DNA of 64,000 nucleotides from Agrobacterium tumefaciens (GCF_005221385.1 NZ_CP039904.1:248001-312000), one strand, 5' to 3'. Counted from the first letter of the stretch, positions 8,401 to 17,787 are shown. Notes: generated by a model not told the origin, from the letters alone. Numbers and translations are program-made.

Positions 8401-9273
8401 TCACACCTTACCCGTCTCCCAACCAAGCATCGCCCGCTTGCGGGTCAGGCCCCAGTGATAGCCCGTCAGCGCCCCGCTTTTACCGACGGCGCGATGGCAG
8501 GGAACGACGAAGGAGACCGGGTTGGCACCGACCGCCGCACCCACGGCGCGGGAGGCGGTGGGCTGGCCGATATCGCAGGCGATGTGCGAATAGGTAACCG
8601 CGCGGCCCATCGGGATTTTCAAGAGGCTTTCCCACACCCGCACCTGAAAATCCGTGCCGAGCAGCACGACGCGCAGCGGCCTGTCCGCCGACCACATGGA
8701 CGGATCAAAGATGCGCGCGGCGTAGGGCGCCGTCGCTTCGCGATCCTCGAGATATTCCGCATTCGGCCAGCGGCCGGCCATGTCCTCGAAACAGGCCCTT
8801 TCCTCGCCCGGATCGGCAAAAGCGCAGCCAGCAAGGCCACGATCGGTCACCATGACCAGCGCAAGCCCGAAGGGCGAGGTGTGGAAACCGTAACGGATCG
8901 TCAGCCCGCCGCCCTTGGCCTTCCATTCGCCGGGCGACATCGCCTCATGGGTGACGAACAGATCGTGCAGGCGGCCCGGCCCGGACATGCCAACCTCGAT
9001 CGAGGTTTCGAGCAGCGGCAGATCCTCTTCGCGCAACAGCCGCTTGGCGTGATCCAGCGTTACGGCCTGCAGGAATGCCTTGGGTGAAAGGCCGGCCCAG
9101 CGGGTGAAGGTCTTCTGCAATTGCGTCGGCGACTGGCCGAGCCTTGCGGCAATGGCTTCGAGGGAGGGCTGCTCGCGATAATCCAGCGTCAAAAGCTCGA
9201 TAACCCCGCGCACCGTCTCGTAATCGGTTCCGATCGGGGTGATGTCTTCGTTCAGCATGATGTTGGCGTTCAT
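8401..9273 (-). CDS. AraC-type regulator fused to O6-methylguanine-DNA methyltransferase (Ada-like)
   Basis: A 290-residue two-domain protein. Residues about 20-110 form an AraC-type helix-turn-helix (SLEAIAARLGQSPTQLQKTF region). The C-terminal half is a methylated-DNA--cysteine methyltransferase with the PCHR active site, C259 being the methyl acceptor. The N-terminal zinc domain of E. coli Ada, which senses phosphotriesters through Cys38, is missing, so this is the shorter Ada-like form. The ATG at 9273 follows AGGAGA. Role: direct repair of O6-alkylguanine, perhaps with regulatory activity triggered by self-methylation. Confidence 0.88.
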   Translation of the reverse strand: MNANIMLNEDITPIGTDYETVRGVIELLTLDYREQPSLEAIAARLGQSPTQLQKTFTRWAGLSPKAFLQAVTLDHAKRLLREEDLPLLETSIEVGMSGPGRLHDLFVTHEAMSPGEWKAKGGGLTIRYGFHTSPFGLALVMVTDRGLAGCAFADPGEERACFEDMAGRWPNAEYLEDREATAPYAARIFDPSMWSADRPLRVVLLGTDFQVRVWESLLKIPMGRAVTYSHIACDIGQPTASRAVGAAVGANPVSFVVPCHRAVGKSGALTGYHWGLTRKRAMLGWETGKV

Positions 9274-9421
9274 TGCATTTCTCCTAACGCCTCACAGAAA
9301 ACCACTAAAGCGCGTTCGTCTCCACCCGTTTCTTGCGTCCAACACTCTTCGATCTGGAGCAGCGCAATTTTCCACTTATGGTCCGATTGACAGCACCGCA
9401 TAAATGTTCCCTAATAAAATT

Positions 9422-9438
9422 GGTAAGACAATCTTACC
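9422..9438. promoter_or_regulatory. Inverted repeat, candidate operator of the GntR/FadR regulator
   Basis: GGTAAGA-CAA-TCTTACC is a perfect 7-bp inverted repeat with a 3-bp spacer, 42 bp before the regulator start codon. Its layout (short spacer, GGT...ACC ends) is that of FadR-subfamily GntR operators. Palindrome seen directly, binding inferred. Confidence 0.7.
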
Positions 9439-9479
9439 GCTTGCGCGATCGAGGGAGACTTTCGCGCTGGGAGGATACC

Positions 9480-10196
9480 ATGTTTGTGGCTCTGGAGCCG
9501 CGCCGCCTATATCGGCTGGTCGCGGAACAAATTCGTTTGCTCATCGAGAGCGGGGAACTGACGGATGGTCAGCGCCTGCCGGCGGAACGCGACCTTGCCG
9601 AACGCTTCGGCGTATCCCGCCCAACGGTGCGGGAAGCGCTGATCGTGCTGGAAGTGGAAGGCCATATCCACATTCGCATGGGTTCGGGCGTCTATGTAAA
9701 CGCATCACGCAAAGCGGACACGCAAAAGCCGCCGCTGCCGGATGCGCACGGTCCGTTCGAAATCCTGCAGGCGCGCTGCATCATCGAGAGTGCGATTGCG
9801 GAAGAAGCCGCAAGGCTCGCCACGCCGGAATGCATCGTCAAGCTCGACGACATCATAGAGCGCATGGCGGGCGCGCTCGACAATTCACCGCAGGCGCTCA
9901 ATCTCGACCGTGCCTTCCACACCGCCATTGCCGATATCATCGGCAATTCGGCGCTCAATCGCTTTACCGGTCTGATCTACGACGAGCGCAGCCTGTCACC
10001 CTATTTCGAGAAGCTCGCCAGCTATTTCGAGGGACCGCATACCTGGATCCTCGCCGTGCAGGAACACCGGGTGATCCGCGACGCGATCGCGGCGAATGAC
10101 CCGGAAGGCGCACGCGAGGCCATGCGACAGCATCTGACGCTGTCGCAAAAAAGATTTTCCGAAAGTTTCGGGGAGGAAACGATCGGAGAAGAGTGA
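9480..10196 (+). CDS. GntR-family (FadR subfamily) regulator of the hexuronate/TRAP operon
   Basis: A 238-residue regulator: winged helix-turn-helix at about residues 10-75 (LPAERDLAERFGVSRPTVRE) and an all-helical FCD effector domain with the metal-binding His residues typical of the family. The ATG at 9480 follows GGGAGGATACC. It lies directly upstream of, and on the same strand as, the TRAP transporter and UxuA genes, and has a palindrome in its own leader. By analogy with UxuR/ExuR-type FadR regulators it probably represses the operon and itself until a sugar acid binds. Confidence 0.88.
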   Translation: MFVALEPRRLYRLVAEQIRLLIESGELTDGQRLPAERDLAERFGVSRPTVREALIVLEVEGHIHIRMGSGVYVNASRKADTQKPPLPDAHGPFEILQARCIIESAIAEEAARLATPECIVKLDDIIERMAGALDNSPQALNLDRAFHTAIADIIGNSALNRFTGLIYDERSLSPYFEKLASYFEGPHTWILAVQEHRVIRDAIAANDPEGAREAMRQHLTLSQKRFSESFGEETIGEE

Positions 10197-10257
10197 CCGC
10201 GCCGCAACCGGCGACGGGAAAAACAGAAATCTGACTTTAATTCGGGAGGAGTTAAGA

Positions 10258-11232
10258 ATGAAAATCAGATTGTCGACTTTGATGGGTGCCACCGCTGCCA
10301 TTCTGCTTTCAGCCTTGGCGGCACAGGCGCAAACGGCGCTGAAATGGGCGCATGTCTATGAGACGTCCGAACCGTTCCATACGGATTCGGTATGGGCCGC
10401 GGAAGAAATCGCCAAGCGCACGGACGGCCGTTACAAGATCGATGTCTTTCCGGCCTCACAGCTCGGCAAGGAAGCCGATATCAACCAGGGTTTGAAGCTC
10501 GGAACGGTGGATATCATCATCTCAGGCTCGAGCTTCGCCGCGCGCGACCACAAGCCGATCGGCGTCACCTATTTCCCCTATATCTTCCGCGATCCGAGCC
10601 ATCTGATCGCCTATACCAAGAGCGATGTCTTCAAGAAGCTTGCGAAAGGCTATGAAGACAAGACCGGCAACCACATCGTCGCCGTCAGCTATTACGGCAC
10701 GCGCCACACCACCTCCAACCGGCCGATTGAAAAATGCGGTGACATGGCCGGCCTGAAGATGCGCGTTCCCGACGTTCCCGCCTATCTGGCCATGCCGCGC
10801 GCCTGTGGCGCCAACACGACGCCAATCGCCTTTGCGGAAGTCTATCTGGCGCTTCAGAACGGCACCGTCGAGGCTCAGGAAAACCCGCTGACGACGATCG
10901 AGGCGAAGAAATTCTACGAGGTCCAGAAGAACATCGTTCTGACGGGCCACATCGTCGATCACCTCAACACCCTGGTTTCCAAAACCCGTTGGGCGAGCCT
11001 TTCGGATGAAGACAAGAAAATCTTCACCGAGGTGATGCAGGAAGCGGCGGCCCGCACGACGAAGACGATCGAAGCCCGTGAAAAGGCGCTGGTCGACGAG
11101 TTCAAATCCAAGGGCATCACTGTTGCCGAGGTGGACAAGGCCGACTTCGAAAAGAACGTCATCGACAAGGTGAAGCTTGAAGACTTTGGCTACGAAAAGG
11201 CCGATTGGGACGCCATTCGCGCCATAAAATAA
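10258..11232 (+). CDS. TRAP transporter substrate-binding protein DctP
   Basis: Periplasmic binding protein of 324 residues with a cleavable signal peptide (ending near LAAQA). The DctP signature is present: the substrate-carboxylate Arg in KMRVPDVP and the segment EVYLALQNGTVEAQENP. The leader GGGAGGAGTTAAG gives a strong ribosome site. Position between a FadR-type regulator and UxuA/idonate dehydrogenase genes suggests it binds a hexuronate or aldonate (for example glucuronate, mannonate or idonate); the exact ligand cannot be read from sequence. First of three TRAP genes. Confidence 0.92.
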   Translation: MKIRLSTLMGATAAILLSALAAQAQTALKWAHVYETSEPFHTDSVWAAEEIAKRTDGRYKIDVFPASQLGKEADINQGLKLGTVDIIISGSSFAARDHKPIGVTYFPYIFRDPSHLIAYTKSDVFKKLAKGYEDKTGNHIVAVSYYGTRHTTSNRPIEKCGDMAGLKMRVPDVPAYLAMPRACGANTTPIAFAEVYLALQNGTVEAQENPLTTIEAKKFYEVQKNIVLTGHIVDHLNTLVSKTRWASLSDEDKKIFTEVMQEAAARTTKTIEAREKALVDEFKSKGITVAEVDKADFEKNVIDKVKLEDFGYEKADWDAIRAIK

Positions 11233-11306
11233 TTCGTGAGCCTTTCCCGGCGCTCTCAGGCGCCGGGATATCCTCAACCGAGACATTCGGACTGGAGTTC
11301 CCGCCA

Positions 11307-11882
11307 ATGACCGACCATCAAAACGCACCCATCAGTGTGGAAGAAATGGCGCATGCCTTCGAAGAAGATACCGGCCCCGTCGACCTTTCGCCCTATGCCG
11401 TGGAAGACTGGATAACCCTTGCCGTTTTCTGGGGCATGGGCCTTTCCGTCTTCCTGCAATTCTTCACCCGTTACGTGTTGAACGACAGCTTCGCATGGAC
11501 GGAAGAAATTGCCGCCAATTGCCTTGTCGTCGTCGTCTTTCTCGGCTCGGTCATGTGCGTTCGCATGTTCCGGCATATTCACGTCGACCTGATCTACCGC
11601 TTCGTGCCGAAATCCGTTGGACGACTTCTGGAACTGATCGTCGATCTCATCACCATCGGTTTCTTCGCCTACATCACCTGGCTGATGTGGCGTTATCTCG
11701 AAATCGTCGGCGATGAGCGCATGGTCACCGTCGACCTGCCGCGCGGCATTGTCTTCTACACCGTTTTCGCCGCTTTCGCCCTGATGTTCCTGCGTGCCCT
11801 GCACAATTTCATCAAGGACATCACCGGCAAGCAAACCGTGCGTGAAAAGGCTCAGGAAGCCGTAAGCACACAGGGAATCTAG
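11307..11882 (+). CDS. TRAP transporter small permease DctQ
   Basis: A 191-residue inner-membrane protein with four hydrophobic segments after a hydrophilic N-terminal stretch of about 40 residues. The pattern FTRYVLNDSFAWTEEIAANC is the usual DctQ motif. The ATG at 11307 is supported by GGAG 10 bp upstream. It sits 74 bp after dctP and 3 bp before dctM, as expected for a three-component TRAP transporter driven by a sodium or proton gradient. Confidence 0.92.
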   Translation: MTDHQNAPISVEEMAHAFEEDTGPVDLSPYAVEDWITLAVFWGMGLSVFLQFFTRYVLNDSFAWTEEIAANCLVVVVFLGSVMCVRMFRHIHVDLIYRFVPKSVGRLLELIVDLITIGFFAYITWLMWRYLEIVGDERMVTVDLPRGIVFYTVFAAFALMFLRALHNFIKDITGKQTVREKAQEAVSTQGI

Positions 11883-11885
11883 TCC

Positions 11886-13292
11886 ATGCTTTTGCTCATC
11901 GGTTCATTTCTTCTGCTTCTCATCATCGGCACGCCGGTGGCCGTTTCCATGGCCGTCAGTTCGCTTCTTTATCTCATCCTCTACGACGTGGCACCCGATA
12001 TCATCGCGGCCCAGCGTATGATCGCCGGCGTCGAAAGCTTTCCGCTTATTGCCGTTCCCTTTTTCATCCTCGCCGGCAATCTGATGAACATCGCCGGGGT
12101 GACAAGCCGCATCTACCGCTTCGCACTGGCGCTCGTCGGCTGGATGAAGGGTGGCCTGGCGCAGGTCAACATCATCGGTTCGGTGGTTTTTTCCGGCATG
12201 TCGGGGACAGCACTTGCGGATGCCGCAGGCATCGGCACCATCGAGATCAAGGCCATGAAGGATCACGGTTATCCCGTCGATGCCGCCGTCGGCGTCACCG
12301 CCGCCTCGGCGACGCTCGGCCCGATCTTCCCGCCCTCACTACCCTTCGTGATCTACGGCATGATGGCCAACGCCTCGATCGGCGCGCTGTTCATGGCCGG
12401 CATCATTCCCGGCGTCGTCATGACCGTGCTGATGATGGTGACGGTCTATATTTTCGCAAAACGAAAGGGCTGGGGGTCCGACACGCCCTTCCAGCTGAAG
12501 CAGCTGCTTTCAGCCTCCATGGAAATAGTGATCGTCTTCAGCTTCCCGGTCGCTGTGTATCTGATGATACTTGCCGGGTTGTCGCTCAATGTCGCGGTCC
12601 TTATCGGCCTCGCCGTGCTGGTCGCACTGGACTGGTATTACGATTTCTCCGCCGTCATGGCCTTGATGACGCCGGTACTTTTGATCGGCGGCATGACGAT
12701 GGGCTGGTTTACCCCGACAGAGGCGGCGGTCGCTGCAGTTCTCTGGTCGCTTTTTCTCGGGCTGGTGCGCTACCGCACCATGACGTTTAAGACATTGGCC
12801 AAAGCCAGCTTTGATACGATAGAGACCACGGCTTCGGTTCTCTTCATCGTGACCGCGGCGTCGATCTTCGCATGGTTGCTGACGGTGAGCCAGGCGGCGG
12901 CGCTGTTCTCCGACTTCATGTTCTCGATGACGGACAACTGGTGGACCTTCCTCATCATCGTCAACATCCTGCTTCTGATCGTCGGCGCGTTCCTCGACAC
13001 CATCGCTGCCATCAGCATTCTGGTGCCGATCCTGATGCCGGTCGCTGCCCGCTACGGCATCGATCCCGTCCACCTCGGCCTGATCGTGACGCTGAACCTG
13101 ATGATCGGTCTCCTGACCCCGCCCGTCGGCATGGTGCTGTTCGTGCTGTCGCGTATTTCGAAAATGTCGGTGGAGAGAACCACCCTCGCCATCCTGCCGT
13201 GGATGATACCGCTTTTCGTGGCGCTGGCCCTCATCACCTTCATACCGGCGATCACGCTGTGGCTGCCGACCCAGCTCGGCCTCATCCGCTGA
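11886..13292 (+). CDS. TRAP transporter large permease DctM
   Basis: The 468-residue channel subunit with about 12 membrane segments. The DctM landmarks are visible: SGMSGTALADAAGIGTIEIKAM-type motif near residue 100, FPPSLPFVIYG, and a C-terminal TPPVGMVLFV segment. It imports the acid captured by the preceding DctP using an ion gradient. The spacing of 3 bp to dctQ indicates coupling. A 69-bp gap with a weak ribosome site leads to the next catabolic gene. Confidence 0.93.
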   Translation: MLLLIGSFLLLLIIGTPVAVSMAVSSLLYLILYDVAPDIIAAQRMIAGVESFPLIAVPFFILAGNLMNIAGVTSRIYRFALALVGWMKGGLAQVNIIGSVVFSGMSGTALADAAGIGTIEIKAMKDHGYPVDAAVGVTAASATLGPIFPPSLPFVIYGMMANASIGALFMAGIIPGVVMTVLMMVTVYIFAKRKGWGSDTPFQLKQLLSASMEIVIVFSFPVAVYLMILAGLSLNVAVLIGLAVLVALDWYYDFSAVMALMTPVLLIGGMTMGWFTPTEAAVAAVLWSLFLGLVRYRTMTFKTLAKASFDTIETTASVLFIVTAASIFAWLLTVSQAAALFSDFMFSMTDNWWTFLIIVNILLLIVGAFLDTIAAISILVPILMPVAARYGIDPVHLGLIVTLNLMIGLLTPPVGMVLFVLSRISKMSVERTTLAILPWMIPLFVALALITFIPAITLWLPTQLGLIR

Positions 13293-13361
13293 ACGAACAG
13301 GAACTGCGCGGCCCGGCGCCGCGCAGATTTCCGACATGAATGCATTTGAAAGGATCCCGTC

Positions 13362-14408
13362 ATGCAGACACGCGTGGCACGTCTATACGGCCGTGAGGAT
13401 ATCCGCGTCGAAACGCAGGACATGCAGCCCCCCGGTCCCGGCGAAGTGCTGCTGACCATGGCAGCGGGCGGCATTTGCGGCTCCGATCTTCATTATTATC
13501 AGGATGGCGGTTTCGGCCCGGTGCGGGTGCGTGAGCCGATCATCTGCGGCCACGAGGCATCCGGCCATGTGGCGGCTTTGGGGGCGGGCGTCAGCGGGCT
13601 CGCCATCGGGCAGCTCGTCGCCGTCAACCCCTCGCAGCCCTGCGGCCATTGCCACTTTTGCCTGAAGGGTGAGCCAATCCATTGCCTGGAAATGCGCTTC
13701 ATGGGTAGCGCCATGCGCCTGCCGCACGAACAGGGCATGTTCCGCGACCGGCTGGTGGTTCCCGCCAGACAATGCGCGACATTTGCAGACGACACATCGG
13801 CTGCGGAAGCCGCCTGCACCGAGCCGCTCGCCGTCTGCCTGCATGCCGTCGCACAGGCCGGCGACCTGAAAGGTGCAAAGGTACTCGTGACCGGCGCCGG
13901 CCCCATCGGTCTGTTGACGATCGCCGCCGCCCGCCATGCCGGTGCGGCCACCATCGTCGCCACAGACCTCACCGATGCCGCGCTGGACCGGGCCCCGGCC
14001 ATGGGTGCCGACCGGACCGTCAATGTCGCAAAGGACGCCGACTCGCTTTTGCCCTATCAGGAAAACAAGGGTTATTTCGACGTCATTTTCGATTGCTCCG
14101 CCGCAGCTCCAGCACTTCGCACCGCCTTTGCCTGTGTGCGCCCGCGTGGCACAATCGTTCAGGTAGGCGTCACAGGTGACATCACCATTCCGCTCAATGC
14201 TTTGGTGGGCAAGGAAATCCTCTGGCGCGGCTCGCAACGTTTCCACGATGAGTTCACTATTGCCGCCGGGCTTATCTCCACGCGCGGGATCGATGTGCGG
14301 CCGATCATTTCCCACAGCTTCCCGCTTGGCGAGGCGAAAGCGGCCTTTGAACAGGCCGGAGACCGCTCCGCCGCCTGCAAGGTGCAGCTGACATTTTCCG
14401 CAGACTGA
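13362..14408 (+). CDS. Zinc-dependent alcohol dehydrogenase, L-idonate 5-dehydrogenase type
   Basis: Medium-chain dehydrogenase of 348 residues. Catalytic zinc ligands C39, H64 and E65 and the structural zinc set C94, C97, C100 and C108 are all present, followed by a Rossmann motif GAGPIGLL. The overall pattern (ICGSDLHYY, GFGPVRVREPIICGHE) matches L-idonate 5-dehydrogenases. In this operon, upstream of mannonate dehydratase, it may instead oxidise a hexonate to a keto-hexonate such as fructuronate, filling the role of the absent UxuB. Substrate is inference. Confidence 0.87.
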   Translation: MQTRVARLYGREDIRVETQDMQPPGPGEVLLTMAAGGICGSDLHYYQDGGFGPVRVREPIICGHEASGHVAALGAGVSGLAIGQLVAVNPSQPCGHCHFCLKGEPIHCLEMRFMGSAMRLPHEQGMFRDRLVVPARQCATFADDTSAAEAACTEPLAVCLHAVAQAGDLKGAKVLVTGAGPIGLLTIAAARHAGAATIVATDLTDAALDRAPAMGADRTVNVAKDADSLLPYQENKGYFDVIFDCSAAAPALRTAFACVRPRGTIVQVGVTGDITIPLNALVGKEILWRGSQRFHDEFTIAAGLISTRGIDVRPIISHSFPLGEAKAAFEQAGDRSAACKVQLTFSAD

Positions 14409-14424
14409 TATTTGAGGATTTAAG

Positions 14425-15633
14425 ATGAGACATACATGGCGCTGGTTCGGCCCGGTCGACAAGGTCACGGTTCAGGATGCGGCACAGGCGGGCGCGGAGG
14501 GCATCGTCAGCGCACTGCACCACATCGCCACGGGCGATGTCTGGCCGGTGGACGAAATCACCAAACGGCATGAGGCCATCAAGGCCGGCGGTCTTTACTG
14601 GGACGTGGTGGAAAGCGTGCCCGTCTCCGAAGATATCAAGACCCAGACCGGCGACTGGAAAAATCACATCGCCAACTGGCAGGAAACGCTGCGTCGCCTC
14701 TCCGCCTCCGGCATTCGCACTGTCTGTTACAATTTCATGCCCGTGCTGGACTGGACCCGCACCGATCTGCGCTGGGAAACCAGACACGGCGCAAAGGCGA
14801 TGCGCTTCGATCTTCCCGATTTCGCCGCCTTCGACCTTCATATTCTGAAACGCCCCGACGCCAAGGCGGATTATCCGGAATGGCTGCTGGAGGAAGCGGC
14901 AAAACGCTTCGCCGAAATGCCGGATACAAAAATCACCGCCCTCGGGCGCAATATCGGTGCTGGCCTGCCTGGCTCGGCGGATGGCTATACGCTCGCCCAA
15001 CTGCTCGAAAAACTGCGCTCCTATCACGGCGTCAACCGTGAAAGGCTGCAGCAGAACCTGATCGATTTTCTCTCCGAGGTGACACCGGTCGCCGAAGAAG
15101 TGGGCATCAACATCTGCGCCCATGGTGATGATCCGCCATGGCCACTGCTCGGCCTGCCGCGTATTCTCTCAACGGAGGCGGACTATGCCCACATGCTCTC
15201 AAAGGTCGACAGCCGCGCCAATGGCGTGACGCTGTGCACCGGTTCGCTCGGCGCAAGGGCGGATAACGACCTGCCCTTCATCGCCAGCCGTTTTGCCGAT
15301 CGCATCCATTTCGTGCATCTGCGCAATGTGACGCGCGACACCGATACCGTGCCCTGCTCCTTCTTCGAGGACGAACATCTGGAAGGCGGCACCGACATGG
15401 TCGCCGTCATCGCCGCACTTCTGTCTGAGGAAAACCGCCGTCGCACCGAAGGCCGTGAAGACCACACCATTCCGATGCGTCCCGATCACGGGCAGGAAAT
15501 CCTCGACGACCTGACGCGGGGGGCGCAGCCCGGTTATCCCGCCATCGGCAGGCTGAAAGGGCTGGCGGAGCTGCGCGGTATCGAGCGCACCCTGTCGCAT
15601 GGCCGTTTCGGGCTGGGAACGAGCGCTGAATGA
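14425..15633 (+). CDS. uxuA: Mannonate dehydratase UxuA
   Basis: Cytoplasmic enzyme that converts D-mannonate to 2-keto-3-deoxy-D-gluconate. The 402-residue product begins MRHTWRWFGPVDKVTVQDAA and contains the UxuA landmarks ICAHGDDPPWPLLGLPRI and PMRPDHGQEI, with His and Cys residues that hold the metal. Length is normal for the family. It follows the idonate-type dehydrogenase by 16 bp and ends the operon; no UxuB-type fructuronate reductase, KDG kinase or KDPG aldolase is in the window. A palindromic repeat just after the stop probably ends the transcript. Confidence 0.93.
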   Translation: MRHTWRWFGPVDKVTVQDAAQAGAEGIVSALHHIATGDVWPVDEITKRHEAIKAGGLYWDVVESVPVSEDIKTQTGDWKNHIANWQETLRRLSASGIRTVCYNFMPVLDWTRTDLRWETRHGAKAMRFDLPDFAAFDLHILKRPDAKADYPEWLLEEAAKRFAEMPDTKITALGRNIGAGLPGSADGYTLAQLLEKLRSYHGVNRERLQQNLIDFLSEVTPVAEEVGINICAHGDDPPWPLLGLPRILSTEADYAHMLSKVDSRANGVTLCTGSLGARADNDLPFIASRFADRIHFVHLRNVTRDTDTVPCSFFEDEHLEGGTDMVAVIAALLSEENRRRTEGREDHTIPMRPDHGQEILDDLTRGAQPGYPAIGRLKGLAELRGIERTLSHGRFGLGTSAE

Positions 15634-15643
15634 GTTCCTTAGT

Positions 15644-15674
15644 CCGTCATTCCGGCTCAAGGCCGGAATGACGG
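15644..15674. repeat. Short RIME-like palindrome between convergent genes
   Basis: CCGTCATTCCGGC (15644-15656) and GCCGGAATGACGG (15662-15674) form a perfect 13-bp inverted repeat with a 5-base loop. The sequence is the same as one end of the repeat at 8246-8360. It follows the uxuA stop and also encodes the last residues of the convergent VanZ-like protein. Confidence 0.85.
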
Positions 15675-16033
15675 ATGACCGAAGCTGCGGTCAATCGTGA
15701 CCTGAACTGGAGATAGGAAAGAGCAGCCAGCCCACCGGCTATGGCGCCGGCGGCTTTCACCGCGGCATCCATCAGATGCGGATGACGTGTGGGCGACAGA
15801 AACTGCAGCGCCTCGATACCAAAAGCCGCAGTGACACCCGCGACGATGACGGCGAGCCAGTGGCGCGGATAGGCAAACACAAAAGCCGCCGAGCAGAAAG
15901 CGAAGGCGGCGGCACGGTCTATCCCCACCGTGGTCAGCGTGTGAGGCCGAAAGCCAATCGGGCAGATTGTAACGATCACGATCACCAGAAGAACCGACCA
16001 GGCGATGTATTTCGGAAGTCTATTTGTCATCAT
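15647..16033 (-). CDS. VanZ-like membrane protein
   Basis: A 128-residue protein with about three to four hydrophobic segments and the VanZ-family pattern IGIDRAAAFAF, GIEALQFLSPTRHP and MDAAVKAAG. Function in bacteria generally unknown; VanZ itself affects teicoplanin resistance. The final residues (SVIRHSGLEPE) and the stop codon are supplied by the palindromic repeat at 15644-15674, so the C-terminus was probably changed by insertion of the repeat. The start is an ATG pair at 16028-16033 with no clear ribosome site. Confidence 0.72.
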   Translation of the reverse strand: MMTNRLPKYIAWSVLLVIVIVTICPIGFRPHTLTTVGIDRAAAFAFCSAAFVFAYPRHWLAVIVAGVTAAFGIEALQFLSPTRHPHLMDAAVKAAGAIAGGLAALSYLQFRSRLTAASVIRHSGLEPE

Positions 16034-16275
16034 GACGTCATATAAAACGCCGTGCGCGTAAACGGAAGCGGGTCTTTTTCACGTCTCGCCCAATTAATCA
16101 CACTTTTTGATCAAATAGTTGAGAAACCGCCTTTCGCTCAGGCCCCGCACGGGCTAAGGCAGAAGGCAACCGGGCGAGGATCGCGGCTGATGGCGTTTGT
16201 GCTGTCGCCTTTCGGTCCATGTCACGGTGTCGGGTGGATTTTCCACGCAGGATCAGATTTTCAGGGAAGAGCACA

Positions 16276-17787
16276 ATGAGTTTCAAGCCGCATGGCAAAC
16301 ATCTGGTTGCAGGAGAATGGGTCGCAACGGATGCAAAATTCCGCAGCGAGCCTGCACATGGCGAGGCTTTCGATTTTTCGGTCGGCACCGTTGATCTGGT
16401 GAACAAGGCTGCGGAAGCTGCCGAAGACGCCTTCTGGAGCTACGGCTACACCACCCGCGAAGAGCGCGCCGCATTCCTCGACACCATCGCCGATGAGATC
16501 GAAGCACGCGCCGACGCCATCACCGAAATCGGATCATCCGAGACCGGCCTGCCTGCAGGACGCCTGCAGGGCGAACGTGGCCGCACCGTTGGTCAGCTTC
16601 GTCTTTTCGCCTCGCATATCCGCAAGGGCGACTATCTCGACCGCCGTCACGACGAAGCCCTGCCGGATCGCCAGCCGCTGCCGCGCCCGGATATCCGCCT
16701 GATGCAGCGTCCGATCGGCCCTGTCGCCGTCTTTGGCGCCTCCAACTTTCCGCTCGCCTTCTCGACGGCCGGCGGCGACACCGCAGCGGCTCTCGCAGCC
16801 GGTTGCCCGGTAGTCGTCAAGGGCCATTCCGCCCATCCCGGCACCGGTGAAATCGTCGCCGAAGCCGTTCTGGCCGCCGTCAAGAAGCACAATCTGCATC
16901 CCGGCGTGTTTTCGCTGATCCAGGGCGGCCGCCGCGATGTCGGTTCCGCGCTCGTGCAGCATCCGCGCATCAAGGCGGTCGGTTTCACCGGTTCGCTCGC
17001 CGGCGGCCGCGCGCTCTTCGATCTCTGCGCACAGCGCCCCGAGCCGATCCCCTTCTTCGGCGAACTCGGCTCCGTCAACCCGATGTTCCTGCTGCCGGAA
17101 GCGGTTTCCGCCCGTGGCGAGGCCATTGCCAAGGGCTGGGCCGGTTCGCTCACCATGGGTGCGGGCCAGTTCTGCACCAATCCCGGCATCGCCGTCATTC
17201 TCTCCGAGCAGGCGGATGCGGTTGCTGAAACCGCGCGTGCCGCGCTTTCCGAAGTCGGCCCGCAGGTCATGCTGACCGACGGCATCGCAGCCGCCTATCG
17301 CGACGGCCGTGACCGTATCGCCGCCGGCAACGGTGTGCGCGACGTGCTGACCACCACCTGCGATCTTCGCAACGCAACACCTTACCTGTTCCGCGTTTCG
17401 GGCAAGGACTGGGTTGCCAACCACGCGCTTGCCGAAGAAGTCTTCGGACCGCTTGGCCTGATCGTCACGGTCGACAGCCCGGAAGAAATGCTGGAAGTCG
17501 CAAAGAGCTTCGAAGGTCAGCTGACCGCAACCCTGCATCTGGATGCCGGCGACGCCGAGCTTGGCCGCAAGCTGCTGCCGATCCTGGAGCGCAAGGCCGG
17601 CCGCGTTCTCGCCAACGGTTTCCCGACTGGCGTGGAAGTTTCAGAAGCCATGGTTCACGGCGGCCCGTACCCGGCATCGACGAACTTCGGCGCAACCTCT
17701 GTTGGCACCATGTCGATCCGCCGCTTCATGCGCCCGGTTTCCTACCAGAACATCCCTTCGGACGTTCTGCCTGACGATATCCGCTAA
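16276..17787 (+). CDS. Alpha-ketoglutarate semialdehyde (2,5-dioxovalerate) dehydrogenase
   Basis: NAD(P)-dependent aldehyde dehydrogenase of 503 residues. Catalytic C300 (GAGQFCTNPG), general base E263 (FFGELGSVNP) and N157 (GASNFPLAF) are present. The pattern, including the FGELGSVNP loop and the absence of a long C-terminal tail, fits the ketoglutarate semialdehyde dehydrogenase group that feeds oxidised pentoses and hexarates into the citric acid cycle. Start ATG at 16276 follows AGGGAAGAG. It is a separate unit from the uxuA operon (a convergent gene lies between), but the theme of sugar-acid breakdown is shared. Confidence 0.85.
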   Translation: MSFKPHGKHLVAGEWVATDAKFRSEPAHGEAFDFSVGTVDLVNKAAEAAEDAFWSYGYTTREERAAFLDTIADEIEARADAITEIGSSETGLPAGRLQGERGRTVGQLRLFASHIRKGDYLDRRHDEALPDRQPLPRPDIRLMQRPIGPVAVFGASNFPLAFSTAGGDTAAALAAGCPVVVKGHSAHPGTGEIVAEAVLAAVKKHNLHPGVFSLIQGGRRDVGSALVQHPRIKAVGFTGSLAGGRALFDLCAQRPEPIPFFGELGSVNPMFLLPEAVSARGEAIAKGWAGSLTMGAGQFCTNPGIAVILSEQADAVAETARAALSEVGPQVMLTDGIAAAYRDGRDRIAAGNGVRDVLTTTCDLRNATPYLFRVSGKDWVANHALAEEVFGPLGLIVTVDSPEEMLEVAKSFEGQLTATLHLDAGDAELGRKLLPILERKAGRVLANGFPTGVEVSEAMVHGGPYPASTNFGATSVGTMSIRRFMRPVSYQNIPSDVLPDDIR

